NCBI GenBank assembly: GCA_954871525.1
Contig: OX940868.1
Span: 26,221,056-26,285,055 of the forward strand
DNA from: Parietaria judaica
Taxonomy: Eukaryota; Streptophyta; Magnoliopsida; Rosales; Urticaceae
Direction: 5' to 3'
Length of the DNA stretch: 64,000 nt
Under the pieces are notes generated by a model. The model made no database searches. It saw only the letters and a list, made by a program, of their open reading frames with translations, and was not told the DNA's origin. This document shows positions 1 through 10,906 of this stretch, one piece after another. The number at the start of each line of letters is the position of its first letter. Position 1 is the first letter of the stretch. The position numbers and the translations under genes were made by a program.

Positions 1-214
1 ATTATTTGTAATTAATTTATTTCAAAATTAATATTTAAATATGTTATAATTATTATTTTGTAACATATTAATAAGTTTGATTTATATGTTCGTTTTTAAT
101 TTGTAACATATGTTAATAAATATTAATTTGTAACATATTAATAATTTGAACAAATTTAATCAACAAATATATAATTAAATACGATAAGACGAGATATTAA
201 AAAAAAGAAGTTGT
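1..214. other. AT-rich flank of the left hAT copy
   Basis: Very AT-rich sequence with repeated ATGTTACAAATT-like words. Similar words occur in inverted orientation after position 3560, so this may be the outer part of the transposon arm. No gene or clear terminal inverted repeat is visible, and the element may run off the window start. Confidence 0.4.
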
Positions 215-426
215 ATTATTCATTGTGAATATTACAATAAGGTGGAAGAGAGCTGTAAATATTCAGTGTAAATATTACAAGATGCCTCACTAAAACCTCT
301 CTTGTAAAACCCTCCTTAGGGACATAAAACCAAGAGAGGAAAGAGCACATCATTACTCGGGGAACATTGCGTTGAACCTTTCCGTCATTAGCTCCAGATC
401 GCTTGGCTCGGAGCGTTCGGCAATCA

Positions 427-461
<35 letters not shown>

Positions 462-2285
462 GAACAACAAATCATTCAACACCACAATCTGCTCGACGTG
501 TGTGTTGGTGGTTGACGCCCGCCGGTCGTTGATGAGATATTGAGCCGTGCTAAAAACGCTCTCCGAAGCAACGCTGGAAATGGGGATGGACAGTATATCC
601 CTCGCCATTCTTGCCAATAGCGGAAATCTGTCCCGTTGAATCTTCCACCACCTTATCATATCGAACTCGTCGGAGTCTTCGTCGAATAGCAGGCCGTAGT
701 AGCGCTTCAATTCTGCCGGTTGGCCGTCCGTGTCGCCCGCCAACGGCGTAGTGGAATCCCCGCGACTTACCCGTTGCTTGAGTCTCCGGCTGAAGTCGTA
801 TCCTGTCTTGGTTGGCTTGCCATCACTGCCCTTTGCTCCTCCTGTGAGTTGAATTGAGGGAACCGTTTGTTGTATTCACTGTACAATTCATAAAAAGCTT
901 CGTTAACAACATTAACATAATTACGATAATCCACCCCTATGTTTTCTCCGATCGCTATCATCATTGGCCCATATGCATCCGAAACATGAGGGTCTAGAAT
1001 AGCACCGAAGCAAAACGAAAACGGGGGTGGATCTCAATACGACTTGAATTTTGCAACCATAGACTCAATAAGCGGCGAAATAATAGGGTCGTTTTTGAAT
1101 TCTTTGAAAGCACACGAAATTTGATAAAGACCCGAAAGACCATGATTCAAAGAAGGTTTATTTTGGTTAGAAAAATTTAAAGTAACAGCATAAAAAGGTT
1201 TGAGGAAAGCGAGGAATTTCTTCGCGGTAGCCCATTCCGCCTCCGTGATCCGCGCCTCAGGAGGGAGTTCCTGTCCGAGGAAATGGTCCAAAGGAAGCCT
1301 CTGTCTACACACAACTGAAATCATTAAATACGTAGAGTTCCATCGCGTATTATAATCTAAAGCAAACTTATTAGCTTTATGATTGTGGTCTTTACAAAAT
1401 CGTCTCCACCTATTGGTGGTTTGAGGATGCCGGATCCAATCAACAATGCCGCGTAATTTTTCAACATGGTGTACAATATGTCCCTCGCTCGTTCGTGCAA
1501 TTAAATTAATTATGTGACAAGCACACCGTTGATGTAAAATATTTCGAAACAGAGAAGCGGGCAACATTGTTTCCAAGATCATAATCGCGGCGTTGTTGCT
1601 TGAGGCATTATCTAAGGTAATTGAAATAACACGATTTTATAAAACCCAATCACCAAATAATTCAAATAATTTCTCGGCTATGTTTTTTCCGGTATGGCGA
1701 CACTCGAAAGGCGATAAGTTTAAAAGTCGTTGACATGGATTCCACTCATCGTCGACGTAGTGGGCGGTCAAACTCATGTAATCATTTAAACTTGGACCGC
1801 TCCACAAGTCGGTGGTAAAAGCAACGTTTATGTTAGACATTTTGAAAAAATCGACTAAAAGGTTTTTTTTGCAAATCATAAGCGGTTTCCATGTCCCCGG
1901 TATAAGTGGTACGAGAAAACTGCTGGTATGTCGGATTAATCCTTTGCATATATCGTGTGTGGTTGGGATTTTCGACAAAACTCAGTGGAACGCCCGTAGA
2001 AAGAATCCATTCGAGTGTCCATTTCCGTAAATTCACAGCAGAAAGAGCACTTACCTGTGCTGTGTTTACCTCATCGAGCTCCCCGGTTGGGAAGCACACA
2101 TTAGCGTGTCGGTTTAAGTATCCGGTTCCCCGCTCCCCCATTCTTTCTAAGACTTGCCCACACTCTTTGCACGTGGCCAGTTTAACACGCTCGCCGTGCT
2201 CGTTCATATGCCGATCTTCATGAAAAAAGTTCCACACCGCAGCCGTGTTTGGTCGTCCCCACGCCAAGCCATGAGGACAATCATA
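215..2285 (-). pseudogene. hAT transposase pseudogene (BED zinc finger, RICESLEEPER-like), left copy
   Basis: Read on the minus strand from about 2267, the parts of a plant hAT transposase appear in order. First is a BED zinc finger (CKECGQ, then HANVC, near 2190-2100). Next is the first catalytic aspartate region (FTTDLWSGP, near 1810), then the second (TLDNASSN, near 1610), then a RWNSTYLM block (near 1335). Last is the C-terminal dimerisation block with ARDILSIPISSVASES (near 590). The copy is broken: a frame change in the T8 run near 1863, an in-frame stop at 1637, a stop at 1034 where the right copy has tryptophan, and another frame change between 964 and 743. A 32-base G run interrupts the C-terminus and translates as polyproline. 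It is a dead copy of a cut-and-paste transposase. The family call is confident; the exact subfamily is not. Confidence 0.85.
428..459. repeat. 32-base poly-G run
   Basis: An uninterrupted run of G on the plus strand inside the C-terminal coding part of the left hAT copy. The right copy has ordinary coding sequence (WMFRNPVINQ) here. Its true length is uncertain because such runs are hard to sequence. Confidence 0.95.
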
Positions 2286-3545
2286 AAGCTAGCATTCTCA
2301 AATTACTAATAGGTGGAGGCGATTTTGTAAAGAACACAATCATAAAGCTAACAGGTTCGGATTAGATAATAATACACGGTGGAACTCTACGTATCTAATG
2401 GTTTCAGTCGTGTGTAAGCAGAGGCTACCGTTGGACCACTTCCTCCACAAGGAACTCGAGCCGTCAGCGCGAATCTCGGAGGCGGAATGGGCAACCGCAG
2501 AAAAATTCACCAAATTCCTTAAACCCTTTTATGCTGTTAATTTAAATTTCTCTAACCAAAAACGCCCTTCTTTGAATCATGGTCTATCGGGTCTATTTGA
2601 AATTACTAACACTTTTACAGAATACGAAAACCACCCAATTATTGCTCCCTTGATTCAAGGAATGGTTGAAAAATTCAAAAGTTATTGGGATCCACCCCCT
2701 TTTTCGTATTGCTTCGGTTCTATATTAGACCCTCGTATTATGTTTACGTTCGGTCCGTTAATGTTAGCAATCGGGCAAAACATAGGGGTGGACTACTCTG
2801 ATTACATTAAGGTTGTTAATGAAGCTTTTTATGAATTGTACAGGGAATACGACCGGCGGTTCCCACAGTTCAACGTCGAGGCGGAGCGGAGGACAGTGAT
2901 GGAATGCCAACCAAGTCCGCTTTAGAGTTTAGCCGGAGACTCAAGCAAAGATTGGATCGCGGGGAAGCATCGGGATCCGGTACGCCACCGGCACGGACGG
3001 ACGACACGGACGACGCACCAGACGAAGTGAAGCGGTACTACGGCCTTCGGATCGACGACCAATCAACTGAGTTCGATGTCATCAGGTGGTGGAAGAATGA
3101 ACGGGAAAGATTCCCGATATTGGCAAGAATGGCGAGGGACATCCTGTCCATCCCCATTTCAAGCGTTGCATCGGAGAGCGCATTCAGTACAGCTCAGAAC
3201 ATCATCGACGATCGGAGGTCCTCAATAACCAACACACACCTCGAGCAAGCCGTGGTGTTGAACGATTGGATGTTCCGCAACCCCGTAATCAACCAACGTT
3301 CCGAACCAACCGAGCTTGAGCTTATGACTGAAAGGTTTAACGCCTGGTTCCCGGAGTGATGCAAAGTTAGCGCCAATAATGATGTGCTCTTTCCTCTCTT
3401 GGTTTTTAGTCCCTAAGGAGGGTTTTACAAGAGAGGTTTTAGTGAGGCATCTTGTAATGTTTACACTGAATATTACAGCTTTCTTCCACCTTGTTGTAAT
3501 ATTCACAATGAATAATACAACTCTTTTTTTTAATATCTCGTTTTG
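2286..3545 (+). pseudogene. hAT transposase, 3' half only, right copy (head-to-head with the left copy)
   Basis: Plus-strand coding sequence starts in mid-protein (RWRRFCKEHNHKA, near 2311). It runs through RWNSTYLMVSVV, a middle domain (2398-2924), and the C-terminal dimerisation region ARDILSIPISSVASES (near 3130-3180), ending in FNAWFPE before a stop at 3357-3359. It is better preserved than the left copy: one frame change near 2904-2925 separates two long frames. The BED finger and the first catalytic aspartate are absent, because homology to the left copy begins only at about 2290. The 3' flank to about 3560 mirrors 181-360. It cannot make a working transposase. Confidence 0.85.
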
Positions 3546-3689
3546 TTATATTTATTTATTTGTTATATTTATTTATTTGTTATTAAATATTTAAAAATAA
3601 TATTATGTTACAAATTTACATTTTTAACATTTAAATTCGGTTAAAAACTAACAATTAACAAAGTTAAACATCGGAACCAAATATACAAC

Positions 3690-3862
3690 TTTTGCCGCAA
3701 CCCAAAAAAACCTCGCTGTCTCTCTCTTTCCCTCAATTCGCGACCAACTCGCGACGCGCCGCGACCGCACACGCCACGACGCGTCGCGACGTGTCAACTC
3801 GCGATTTTGGCGACCGAGTCGCGACGTGCCGCGAGAACGCAAAGTGCAGCTCTATGTGTGGG
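3690..3862. repeat. GC-rich CGCGAC repeat, partial copy of a hAT-type MITE
   Basis: A GC-rich patch packed with TCGCGAC/GTCGCGA words in AT-rich DNA. It is the inverted relative of 23680-23953: both share GATTTTGGCGACCGAGTCGC-like sequence and end in the same terminus, here GTGCAGCTCTA at about 3845-3855. The opposite terminus is not found, so this copy looks truncated, perhaps by the hAT insertion to its left. Confidence 0.65.
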
Positions 3863-3879
3863 TCGTTAAGTGTATTCAC

Positions 3880-5345
3880 AAATTATGCATTAGTTTTATT
3901 ATTGAAAACTGTTATAAATATAAATTAAGCGTCAATCAAGTTAAGTTAAGCATTCGTTCTTAGTTTTTCATTCTTGTTCCCAATGAAAATTTTGGCTATT
4001 AAGCATAAGCCCTTCTAAGCAACGATTAAGTTTCTGATATTCCACGTTTTCATGTTAGCGAAATTTTTTCTTAAATTTTTTCTCTTTTCCTTTATACTTG
4101 TCACTGGAAGATCTACCGAAAATCCAGCTCCTTTTCCAAAAAAAAAATAAAAAATTGTGAGTAAATTATCGAAAATCGATGAACTTTCCCAAGAAATTTG
4201 AAAACTTAGTTGAGGCATATGTTAGTTGTTCTAAGCAAGGTTTAAAATGCCGCTTGCCGATGCCGTTTGTTTTACGGATATATCGCTTGCCGATGGGTAT
4301 GTCGATGGGCAAATGGTAAAAAAAGGGCATGCCGCATGCCGCATATACCGCATGGGCATACCGCATGCCGATTGGTTTTTCGATGGATATTTTGTAAAAA
4401 ATATTTGAGTATTTAAGCAAGATATTTATATAGGTTCAAAACTACATATTTAATAAATACAAGACATAATTGTATACAACAAAATACATTTGTAACTTAA
4501 ATATGTAGGTGAAATGTATCATGTTAAGTCACTTTATTAGTTGAAGTGTATAATATTAAGTTAAATTATTATGTGAAGTGAATATGTATGTTAAGTGTGT
4601 AATATTAAGTGAATATGCATGCTAATTGTATATGTGTATGTTAAAAAATTTAATATTAGTTGAAGTGTATAATATTAAATGAATGAATATATGTATATAT
4701 ATATATATTAAGTGTATATGTATGTTAGGTGAAGTTAATATGTATATTTGTATAATATTATTTGAAGTGTATAATATTAAGTTAAATTATTAGGTGAAGT
4801 GTATGTTAAGTGTGAATGTGTGATATTAGCTCTTGTGCAAGTATAATTACTTTTGCCGAAAATTTAATTGGTATTTTTGCCAAAATCTACAAAAAGTTTA
4901 ACTTTTAGCGAAATTCCGTCCATTTTTCGCACATTTTACACGCGAAAGCGAAAAACGAAATTCTATCCACTTGCCCATGCGAAAAATGCGAAAAATGTTA
5001 AAAATCCAGCGAAACGACAGGGTTTTCGTTTTGCATACCTCCGAAAAACGAAAATCGGTCGAAATATCGACCAATTTTTGCAAAATTTTACACCTTGGTT
5101 CTAAGACATATTATGACATTCTATTATGTTAGTATTTTTTACACTATATAAAAATTGTGCGTAATCTGCATAAAATATTTTATATCTTTTCCATTAATAA
5201 ACCCATCGATAACCAATTAATCCGTCGATAAGCTTCAATAACAATAACATGAGATTTTATATCTATTCCGTCGTTCCTTTACCGAACGATAATTAATCCA
5301 GCGATAACGGAAACCGATTTATTGGCCAAAACAATAACATTTTGC
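3880..5345 (-). mobile_element. Old AT-rich repeat element, split by the MITE at 4236-5097
   Basis: On the minus strand, 5345-5106 and then 4227 to about 3900 match 21795-22400 in order. Shared parts include GTTTTGGCC-type ends, repeated ATCGATAA words, the word AGAATGTCATAATATGTCTT, and a short coding-like stretch containing SIKEKRKN (4015-4218), parallel to GIKEKREV at 22260. The short frame may be a remnant of an element protein; I do not recognise it. No target duplication was found. The superfamily is unknown. Confidence 0.6.
4236..5097. mobile_element. 862-bp non-autonomous hAT-type element with 8-bp target duplication
   Basis: The ends are inverted repeats: left CAAGGTTTAAAATG, right (complement) CAAGGTGTAAAATT. 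They are flanked by an exact 8-bp direct repeat GTTCTAAG at 4228-4235 and 5098-5105. Left-end internal sequence is rich in GCCGCATGCCG words, as in 25883-26345. The right end has repeated GCGAAAAACGAAA words. No transposase is encoded. An 8-bp duplication with ends starting CAAGG fits the hAT superfamily. Confidence 0.85.
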
Positions 5346-5419
5346 TTCTGGGCATTATGTATAATTCATTCATCTTTCTTCAATGATAATTCATAGATGT
5401 ATTTTTCAATAAATCTATC

Positions 5420-5730
5420 TAGGCGTGAAACCGAAATTTGGAACCGGGATTTTTTTTATCTCGGTACTAGAAAACCGTGGATTTTTTTTGGTCCTGGTTC
5501 CGTTTATAATATTTCCCTATTTTTATTAAAACCGGAACCGAGACAAAAAATTAGAGAAAAAATCGAGAGCTAGAACCAGAAAAAAATCGAGACAAATTAA
5601 AAAAAATACCAAATACTAAGTCCAAACTACCAAACTAAAGTACCAAATTAAAAATATATAACAATAAAACATATTCTAAGATATTATCCAGACATAAACA
5701 ATATTATTATATAATGAAAGTAAAAATATA
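5420..5730. repeat. Left part of a CCGGAACCG-type repeat, interrupted by the MULE
   Basis: From TAGGCGTGAAACCG at about 5421, the sequence has repeated GGAACCGGGA/CCGGAACCGAGAC words and then an AT-rich tail. It appears to resume at about 7880 (AAACCGAAATCGAGAC). A related sequence lies at 31616-31885. The words resemble the subterminal GGAACCGG motifs of the hAT element at 14985-18960, so this may be a non-autonomous relative. The right end is not defined. Confidence 0.5.
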
Positions 5731-6119
5731 GGGTTGTTAAGGGTAATAGCCAATCTTGAAAGTGGGTTTAGCAAAATAGCCAAACTTTGGTTAATTTTGT
5801 AAACTAGCCAATTAACCATTTAAATGAATTTCTAATTACATTATTACCCTTAATAATTAAAAATGAAATTAAAAATAAATACAAATTAACCACGTAATTT
5901 GTGGGTTATTAATCTGAAAAAATCAATGACATTAATTATGAATAATTATATTAATTAAAAATTCATTTATTTTCATTAATTAAAAATATTGTTATTAATT
6001 GAAATAGCTATAAATATGGTAACAACCAAAACCAAACCTTTTTTTTATATAATTCAAATTTTAAATTAAAAAATTTTATATAATTTTCGGATTTTTTTTT
6101 TCAAAAAATATCAACAAAT

Positions 6120-6320
6120 TAAAGACGCGAATTAACGTAAATCAACAACGAATCATAATAAATTAACATCGAATTAACGTAAATTAACAACAAATTTACA
6201 ATGAATTAACAACGAATTTACGTTAATTTACGTAAATTAACAACGAATTTACAATGAATTAACAACGAATTTACGTTAATTCGTAAATTAACAACGAATA
6301 AACGTAAATTAACAACGAAT
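6120..6320. repeat. Short tandem repeats inside the MULE
   Basis: Imperfect tandem copies of an approximately 19-base unit, AATTAACAACGAATTTACG, with variants such as AATTTACAATG. They overlap the 3' end of the three-exon frame and supply its repetitive tail. Confidence 0.8.
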
Positions 6321-7228
6321 CGCCATGGCCTCGGTATTTCCGAGCGAGTGCTTCGATGGAGGAGCTCCTTCGCGCGCGACGGGGGCAGCGAAATCTCATC
6401 GTCGTTGGAGGCGCCGGAGCCGGCGGTGCTGCTCCCCCCCGGAGACGGGGATCCCAACAGCCTAACTTCGAAGTCTTCAGGCAAATTGGTAAAATCTAAA
6501 TTATCGTACATAACTAACCCGTCGTCCATATCTCCGTCATCGGGTAATAGAAAAGTAGGTGATGATCCAACAGAATCACTATACAGTCTCTCGAAGGTTC
6601 TAACTGCAACAAATAAACAAAATATACCAGTTATTAACACATAAATACGAGAATTAACAGCCAATACGAGAATTAACAACCAATACAATTCATACCAGTT
6701 ATTAATCAAAATATACCAGTTATTAATCGTAACTAACATAAATTACAATACATCTTAAATCTGTATTTTTTGCCTAACACGGTGCATCCAAATAATTAAC
6801 AGAATTGCTGATTTTTTTTTCTTCCAGAATTGGGTAAAATACATGTAATTGTTGCATATTTTAATTTCATATTTTAATTCCAGCATTCTTTAAACACGTC
6901 CACGTAAATACGTGTATTAACATAGAATACAATATTTAAGGGTTCAATAAATAAACACGTAAATACCTGATTCGAGGATTGACAATGTCTGACTACCGGA
7001 AGCAATAGTTGAGATCGGTTGGGTCGTTATAGGAGAAGTAAAGCTGCTTCTATGCATAATTATTTCTTCATCAAGAGAAATAATATCTGCTTATATCATT
7101 AACATTAATGAATTTGGTATAAAAAAATCAAAAAACGTAAACTTTAAGAAGAAACAATGATTACCAGCATTTGCATTTGAGACTTGAAGATCCCGGTTCT
7201 CATTCAAATTGGCAAATTCGTTTGACAT
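6218..7228 (-). CDS. Three-exon reading frame carried by the MULE, unknown product
   Basis: Minus-strand exons 7228-7165, 7086-6967 and 6603-6218 join with GT/AG sites and give one open frame of 189 codons. It starts MSNEFANLNENRDLQ and runs through SLDEEIIMHRSSF, FERLYSDSVGSSP and an acidic stretch DDGDMDDGLVMYDNLDF. The last exon's core (about 6603-6320) is much more GC-rich and protein-like than its surroundings. The final 35 or so residues are translated tandem repeat. I do not recognise the family. It may be a captured host gene fragment, as in Pack-MULEs, or a gene native to a non-autonomous element. The splice model is inferred from site consensus and frame continuity only. Confidence 0.45.
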
Positions 7229-7879
7229 GGCTTGAAAAATGGAGCAATGATGCACTGGTTCCACCGGGTGAAGCTAAGAGTGCGGAACGATGAAGGCGGC
7301 GATCGAGAGCTGCTCGGCGGGGGGAGAACGATCTGCAATAAACAAAATTTAACAATGAGGTGGGAGGGAGGTGGAAGAAGGATCTGCAGTTTTGGAGGGG
7401 ATAAAGCCAACGTTCCTCAAATCCTATTTTGAGGTTGATTTTGAAAAAAATGACGATTCTTTTTTTGGCATATATTCATAGCTTATAGAACCTGATTAAT
7501 AGGAAAGCACATATTTTTTAAGAACCTGCTGATTCTCTTTTTGTATCCTAATTAATAAGAAAGATTTGGTCCTAGTCAATATATCTTAACCATTTACACG
7601 TGTTATTATATAACCTGATTTATATTATTTTTTTCTTTTTTTTAATTAAATGAAAAGTAATCAGTTACCATGATTTGTGCTGATAATATTAATTACCATT
7701 TTAATTAATTACGAAAATAATAATTTAAATTGATTAATTAAAGGTATTTTAGGATTAAAAATTGAATTTAATATGCCACCTCATGTTAATTGGCTAGTTT
7801 ACAAAATTAACCAAAGTTTGGCTATTTTGCCAAACCTATGTTTCATATTGGCTATTTGGTGCAATTTCTCAAAAATATA

Positions 7880-8380
7880 TATTTTCTATATTTAAAACCG
7901 AAATCGAGACAAATTTTAATGAGAAGTATCGCCCACAAAATTCATTTAACTGTTGATTGTTGACTATATCATATTGTTCTTCATAACACGAAACAAATGT
8001 AAATATTATAATTTTATTAAATATTTTATTTAAATATATATGCGATAAAATAATGGCGACAAAATATCATGTATAAATTTACTAACTATAATAATAGCCC
8101 ACACTATACCAAATTGGCTTAAACTAAATATTTATTTAAGTTAGTAACTTATCATGCAACATGAACTTTACATCGGTCATGTTTTTTACTGTGCAATTTT
8201 ATTACAAACAATGAACAATATCAATCGATAACATATGACTTAATAATACAAGCTTATCGGGGCAATAAGTTTATCGATGAATTTTTCAAAGAAAAAAAAT
8301 ATCAGCATGTAAAAATTATCGATAATATTTCACGGTTAAACCGCTAATCGATGTTTTTTCTTTTATTAAGTTATGGTTCA
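7880..8380. other. AT-rich remnants right of the MULE
   Basis: About 7880-7920 continues the CCGGAACCG-type repeat. About 8190-8360 contains several ATCGATAA/TTATCGAT words like those in the old element at 5106-5345 and 21795-22690. No coding sequence was found; probably eroded transposon DNA. Confidence 0.4.
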
Positions 8381-8559
8381 TAGTTTCATAAATAGCATAT
8401 TGGTAGAAAAATAATATAATTATAATCGTGGACTAAATTAAAAAGATAAATAATATTGTTATAATAATATAGCTGTTGGAGAGTTTAATACATGATATCA
8501 AAGAATTAAATATTATTAATATTATATAAGTCATTTTTAGCTGTCAAAATGTCGGTTCT

Positions 8560-10680
8560 GAGCTTTGCTTAGTAAGCAAGCTACGTTTTGAAATTAGAAG
8601 CTCGAAAGAGGAAACCCATCTCTCTTTCTCTCTCGCGGGGTTTCTCGTTCTCTTCACTTCTCTTCTTCTCCGGCGAATCTTCTCTCTCTCTCGTCGTCTC
8701 CAAGGTCGGTCTCTCTCCCTCTCTCTCTCTTCTCCCAGATCTCCTCGTCAGCAACGGCGTGTCCCGCGATGCGCTCGAGATCTGATAAGCTCGAAGGGGT
8801 TTTGGCTCGGCTTCTGATTTCGTTTTTCGTGATCTGCAGCGAGTATCTGAAGTGGGTTCTTTGATTTCAGCTTTGATTTGGGATTTTTGAGGTAATACGC
8901 TGCGATTTACTTGATTGTTTGTGTAATTTTGATTGGAAATTTGGAGTTGACTATTATAACTCGATGCATTGTAAGCAGTTGTTGGAAATTTCCCGTTCCG
9001 TTTGGAAGTTCCTCCCGAGGGCCAAGACTCCTCTCCTGTTGGTAAGGTTTTTTCAGCAGCCTATCTCTTGATTGTTTGGTTTTTGTGTTGCCCATTAATT
9101 GAATCTGGTGATTTGAATTTGGATTTCACATTCGATTGTTAGAAACTTGAAATATGTTGAATTGCTGAATCTTTATTTGCTTTTTGGAGAGCGAGTGAAC
9201 GGGGATGGCGACAGACGGGATTCGTCGTACCGGAGATCCGACGTTCAGCAGGCTGCTCGGTGGATCGAGCAGGTCCTGCCTTTTCTTTGCTTCGGTTGGC
9301 GGTGTTTTGCAAGGTAATTCGGCTTTAAGTTTCGTCTTTAAAATCGTCATTTATGATTACTATAAGCTTATTGTTGAACTCTAACTGTTATCCGACGTAA
9401 GATTATTCCGTGCTTAGAAGAGGGTCATCCTTTTTTATATTGTTATGTATGATTCTAGTAGAAATTTACTAATACATAAACCTTAATATTAGTCCACATT
9501 GATCAAGAAGTTATAGGTTCTGGGAGATTGTTTCGATGGGAATGAATCTGAATAGTCAATTTTATAGATTGAGCAAGCAAGTATAATTTAAGTAAGGGTT
9601 TATGGGGATGGTTTATCGGATGAAACCCTTGTAATCTATTGCTTTCTCAAAAGCTAAATTCTTAAACATGCAGTAAGCCAGTCTTCAAAAGATTATATCC
9701 AAGGTTAGCTAATAATAGCTGTTTAAGTTTACCCGGATTGTGAGTATTAATGTTTATTTTATTTTTTGTCATATTTATTCTCATTCAAGAATATATTTTT
9801 ATGTTTGTAGGTTTTTTTTTTTTTTTTTAAAAAATTCTAGCTGTGTTAAGTTAAAAAGTGTTATTAATATATTCTTCTTCTTTATTCTTTTTGGTAATAT
9901 TAATTTTCAGGTTTTTTGTCACATTATGGATTGCAGCAGTTATGTTCAAGTCGAACAATGTTTTAAGAAAAAGCTGTTTCTAAAGGTATAAAAAATGATT
10001 TTGTATAGAATTTATTTTCACTCCTTTTTTCGTATAAGTTTTTTTTTTTAATATATGTTTTCTCTAAGCAGAGAATACCTTGGCTGGAGGGAGAAAAAAA
10101 AATACCATGTATTGCTTTTATTGTTCATGTCATCGGTGTTTATTGGTGGTATCAGAACAACGATCTTTTATATTCGTTGGTGATGCTTCCTCCAAAAGCG
10201 ATTCCGTTCATTTGGCTTGTTGTTTTTATCGTCACAGTGAACGGTATATAATTTATCGATCTAAACTTTTATTGTAATTTTTGTCTACATTTATATAACA
10301 AAGAGTCGGAAAATAATTTAAAATTAGTGTGATTGTAAGATTCCCTAATATAATTACGTAGCCGTTTTAAGGAACCCTCTAAACATTAAATAATACATGT
10401 TCATTTCTTAATTTTGTGTTTATATGTTGCTTTAGTTAGTAATGCTAAGAAATAAGCAATATCTTTATTTGTACCAAGATATCTATATGCTTTATGGTCG
10501 ATTTTAGTTTTAATATGCATCGTTTGATATTTTTCAGGTCCTTCATGACATTCAAGTATTTTGGAAAACAAAGTCTTATCTTTTTGTTCCTAACTTTGAG
10601 GACTTCTCAGGATGCGCTTCGGATTACTATCATATAAAACTCAAGGCATTCGATATAACTCTACTCAATGAGGTAAGCTT
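8560..10680 (+). pseudogene. Truncated gene resembling plant RNFT-type membrane RING E3 ligases
   Basis: A CT-rich leader (8580-8710) ends at a possible donor (CCAAG/GTCGGT). A start at 9205 gives [20 protein letters not shown], to a donor near 9312. At about 9912-9986 one frame reads FFVTLWIAAVMFKSNNVLRK, but it needs a small indel to stay open. At about 10073-10243 a frame reads [20 protein letters not shown] followed by KAIPF, which I recognise as the membrane region of plant RNFT-like proteins (RING finger and transmembrane domain). A possible further exon (10540-10671, WKTKSYLFVPNFEDF) I cannot place. The C-terminal RING domain is not found; downstream lies the 60-bp array. I infer a relic. 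Family assignment is from memory and moderate. Confidence 0.5.
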
Positions 10681-10691
10681 TTTCTTATTGA

Positions 10692-10712
10692 TTTAGGGTT
10701 TAGGGTTTAGGG
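10692..10712 (+). repeat. Interstitial telomere-type repeat (TTTAGGG x3)
   Basis: Three exact copies of TTTAGGG, the plant telomere heptamer, just downstream of a GTAAGC splice-like site and about 200 bases before the satellite array. Short copies also occur by chance or as telo-box promoter motifs, so by itself this is weak evidence of chromosome healing. Confidence 0.85.
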
Positions 10713-10906
10713 CCTCTCTTCTATTATTTTACCGTTTTCTATGATCACATAGCGTTCAAAGATGCAAGATTACATTAGTAACCTCTTATGTCTATACACT
10801 ATATTTTGAAAGTTTAAAAATTCGAGTTGCATACTTTGGTTCTACGATTAAAATCGCTTAAGATCAATAATTTTTTTAATGTTTGTTGCTTTAAAGAAAT
10901 ATTTGA

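Larger units (their letters stand above)
181..3560. repeat. Large imperfect inverted repeat (fold-back of two hAT copies)
   Basis: Positions 181-1430 and 2290-3560 are inverted copies of each other. Both arms include the 3' coding half and a shared 3' flank (AGAGGTTTTAGTGAGGCATC and its complement at 3434 and about 282). The roughly 860-base spacer is the 5' half of the left copy. The arms differ at many sites, so this is not a recent perfect palindrome. At the junction the 15-mer ACAATCATAAAGCTA occurs at 2277-2291 and again at 2336-2350. Confidence 0.85.
5731..7870. mobile_element. 2140-bp Mutator-like element (Pack-MULE-like) with 9-bp target duplication
   Basis: Long terminal inverted repeats of about 75-90 bp share AAAATAGCCAAACTTTGG and GTAAACTAGCCAATTAAC. 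The outer ends are GGGTTGTTAAGGGTAATAGC on the left and, as complement, GAGAAATTGCACCAAATAGC on the right. An exact 9-bp direct repeat AAAAATATA sits at 5722-5730 and 7871-7879. The long inverted repeats and 9-bp duplication are diagnostic of Mutator-like elements. No MURA transposase is present; the interior instead carries a GC-richer three-exon reading frame on the minus strand. Confidence 0.85.

Noticed and set aside
465..743. Polyproline protein at the C-terminus of the left hAT copy
   Set aside because: It comes from the 32-base G run inside a broken transposase; the sister copy has normal sequence there.
10692..10712. True chromosome end or centromere boundary
   Set aside because: Only three heptamers, with ordinary DNA and the satellite continuing beyond; too little for a telomere.
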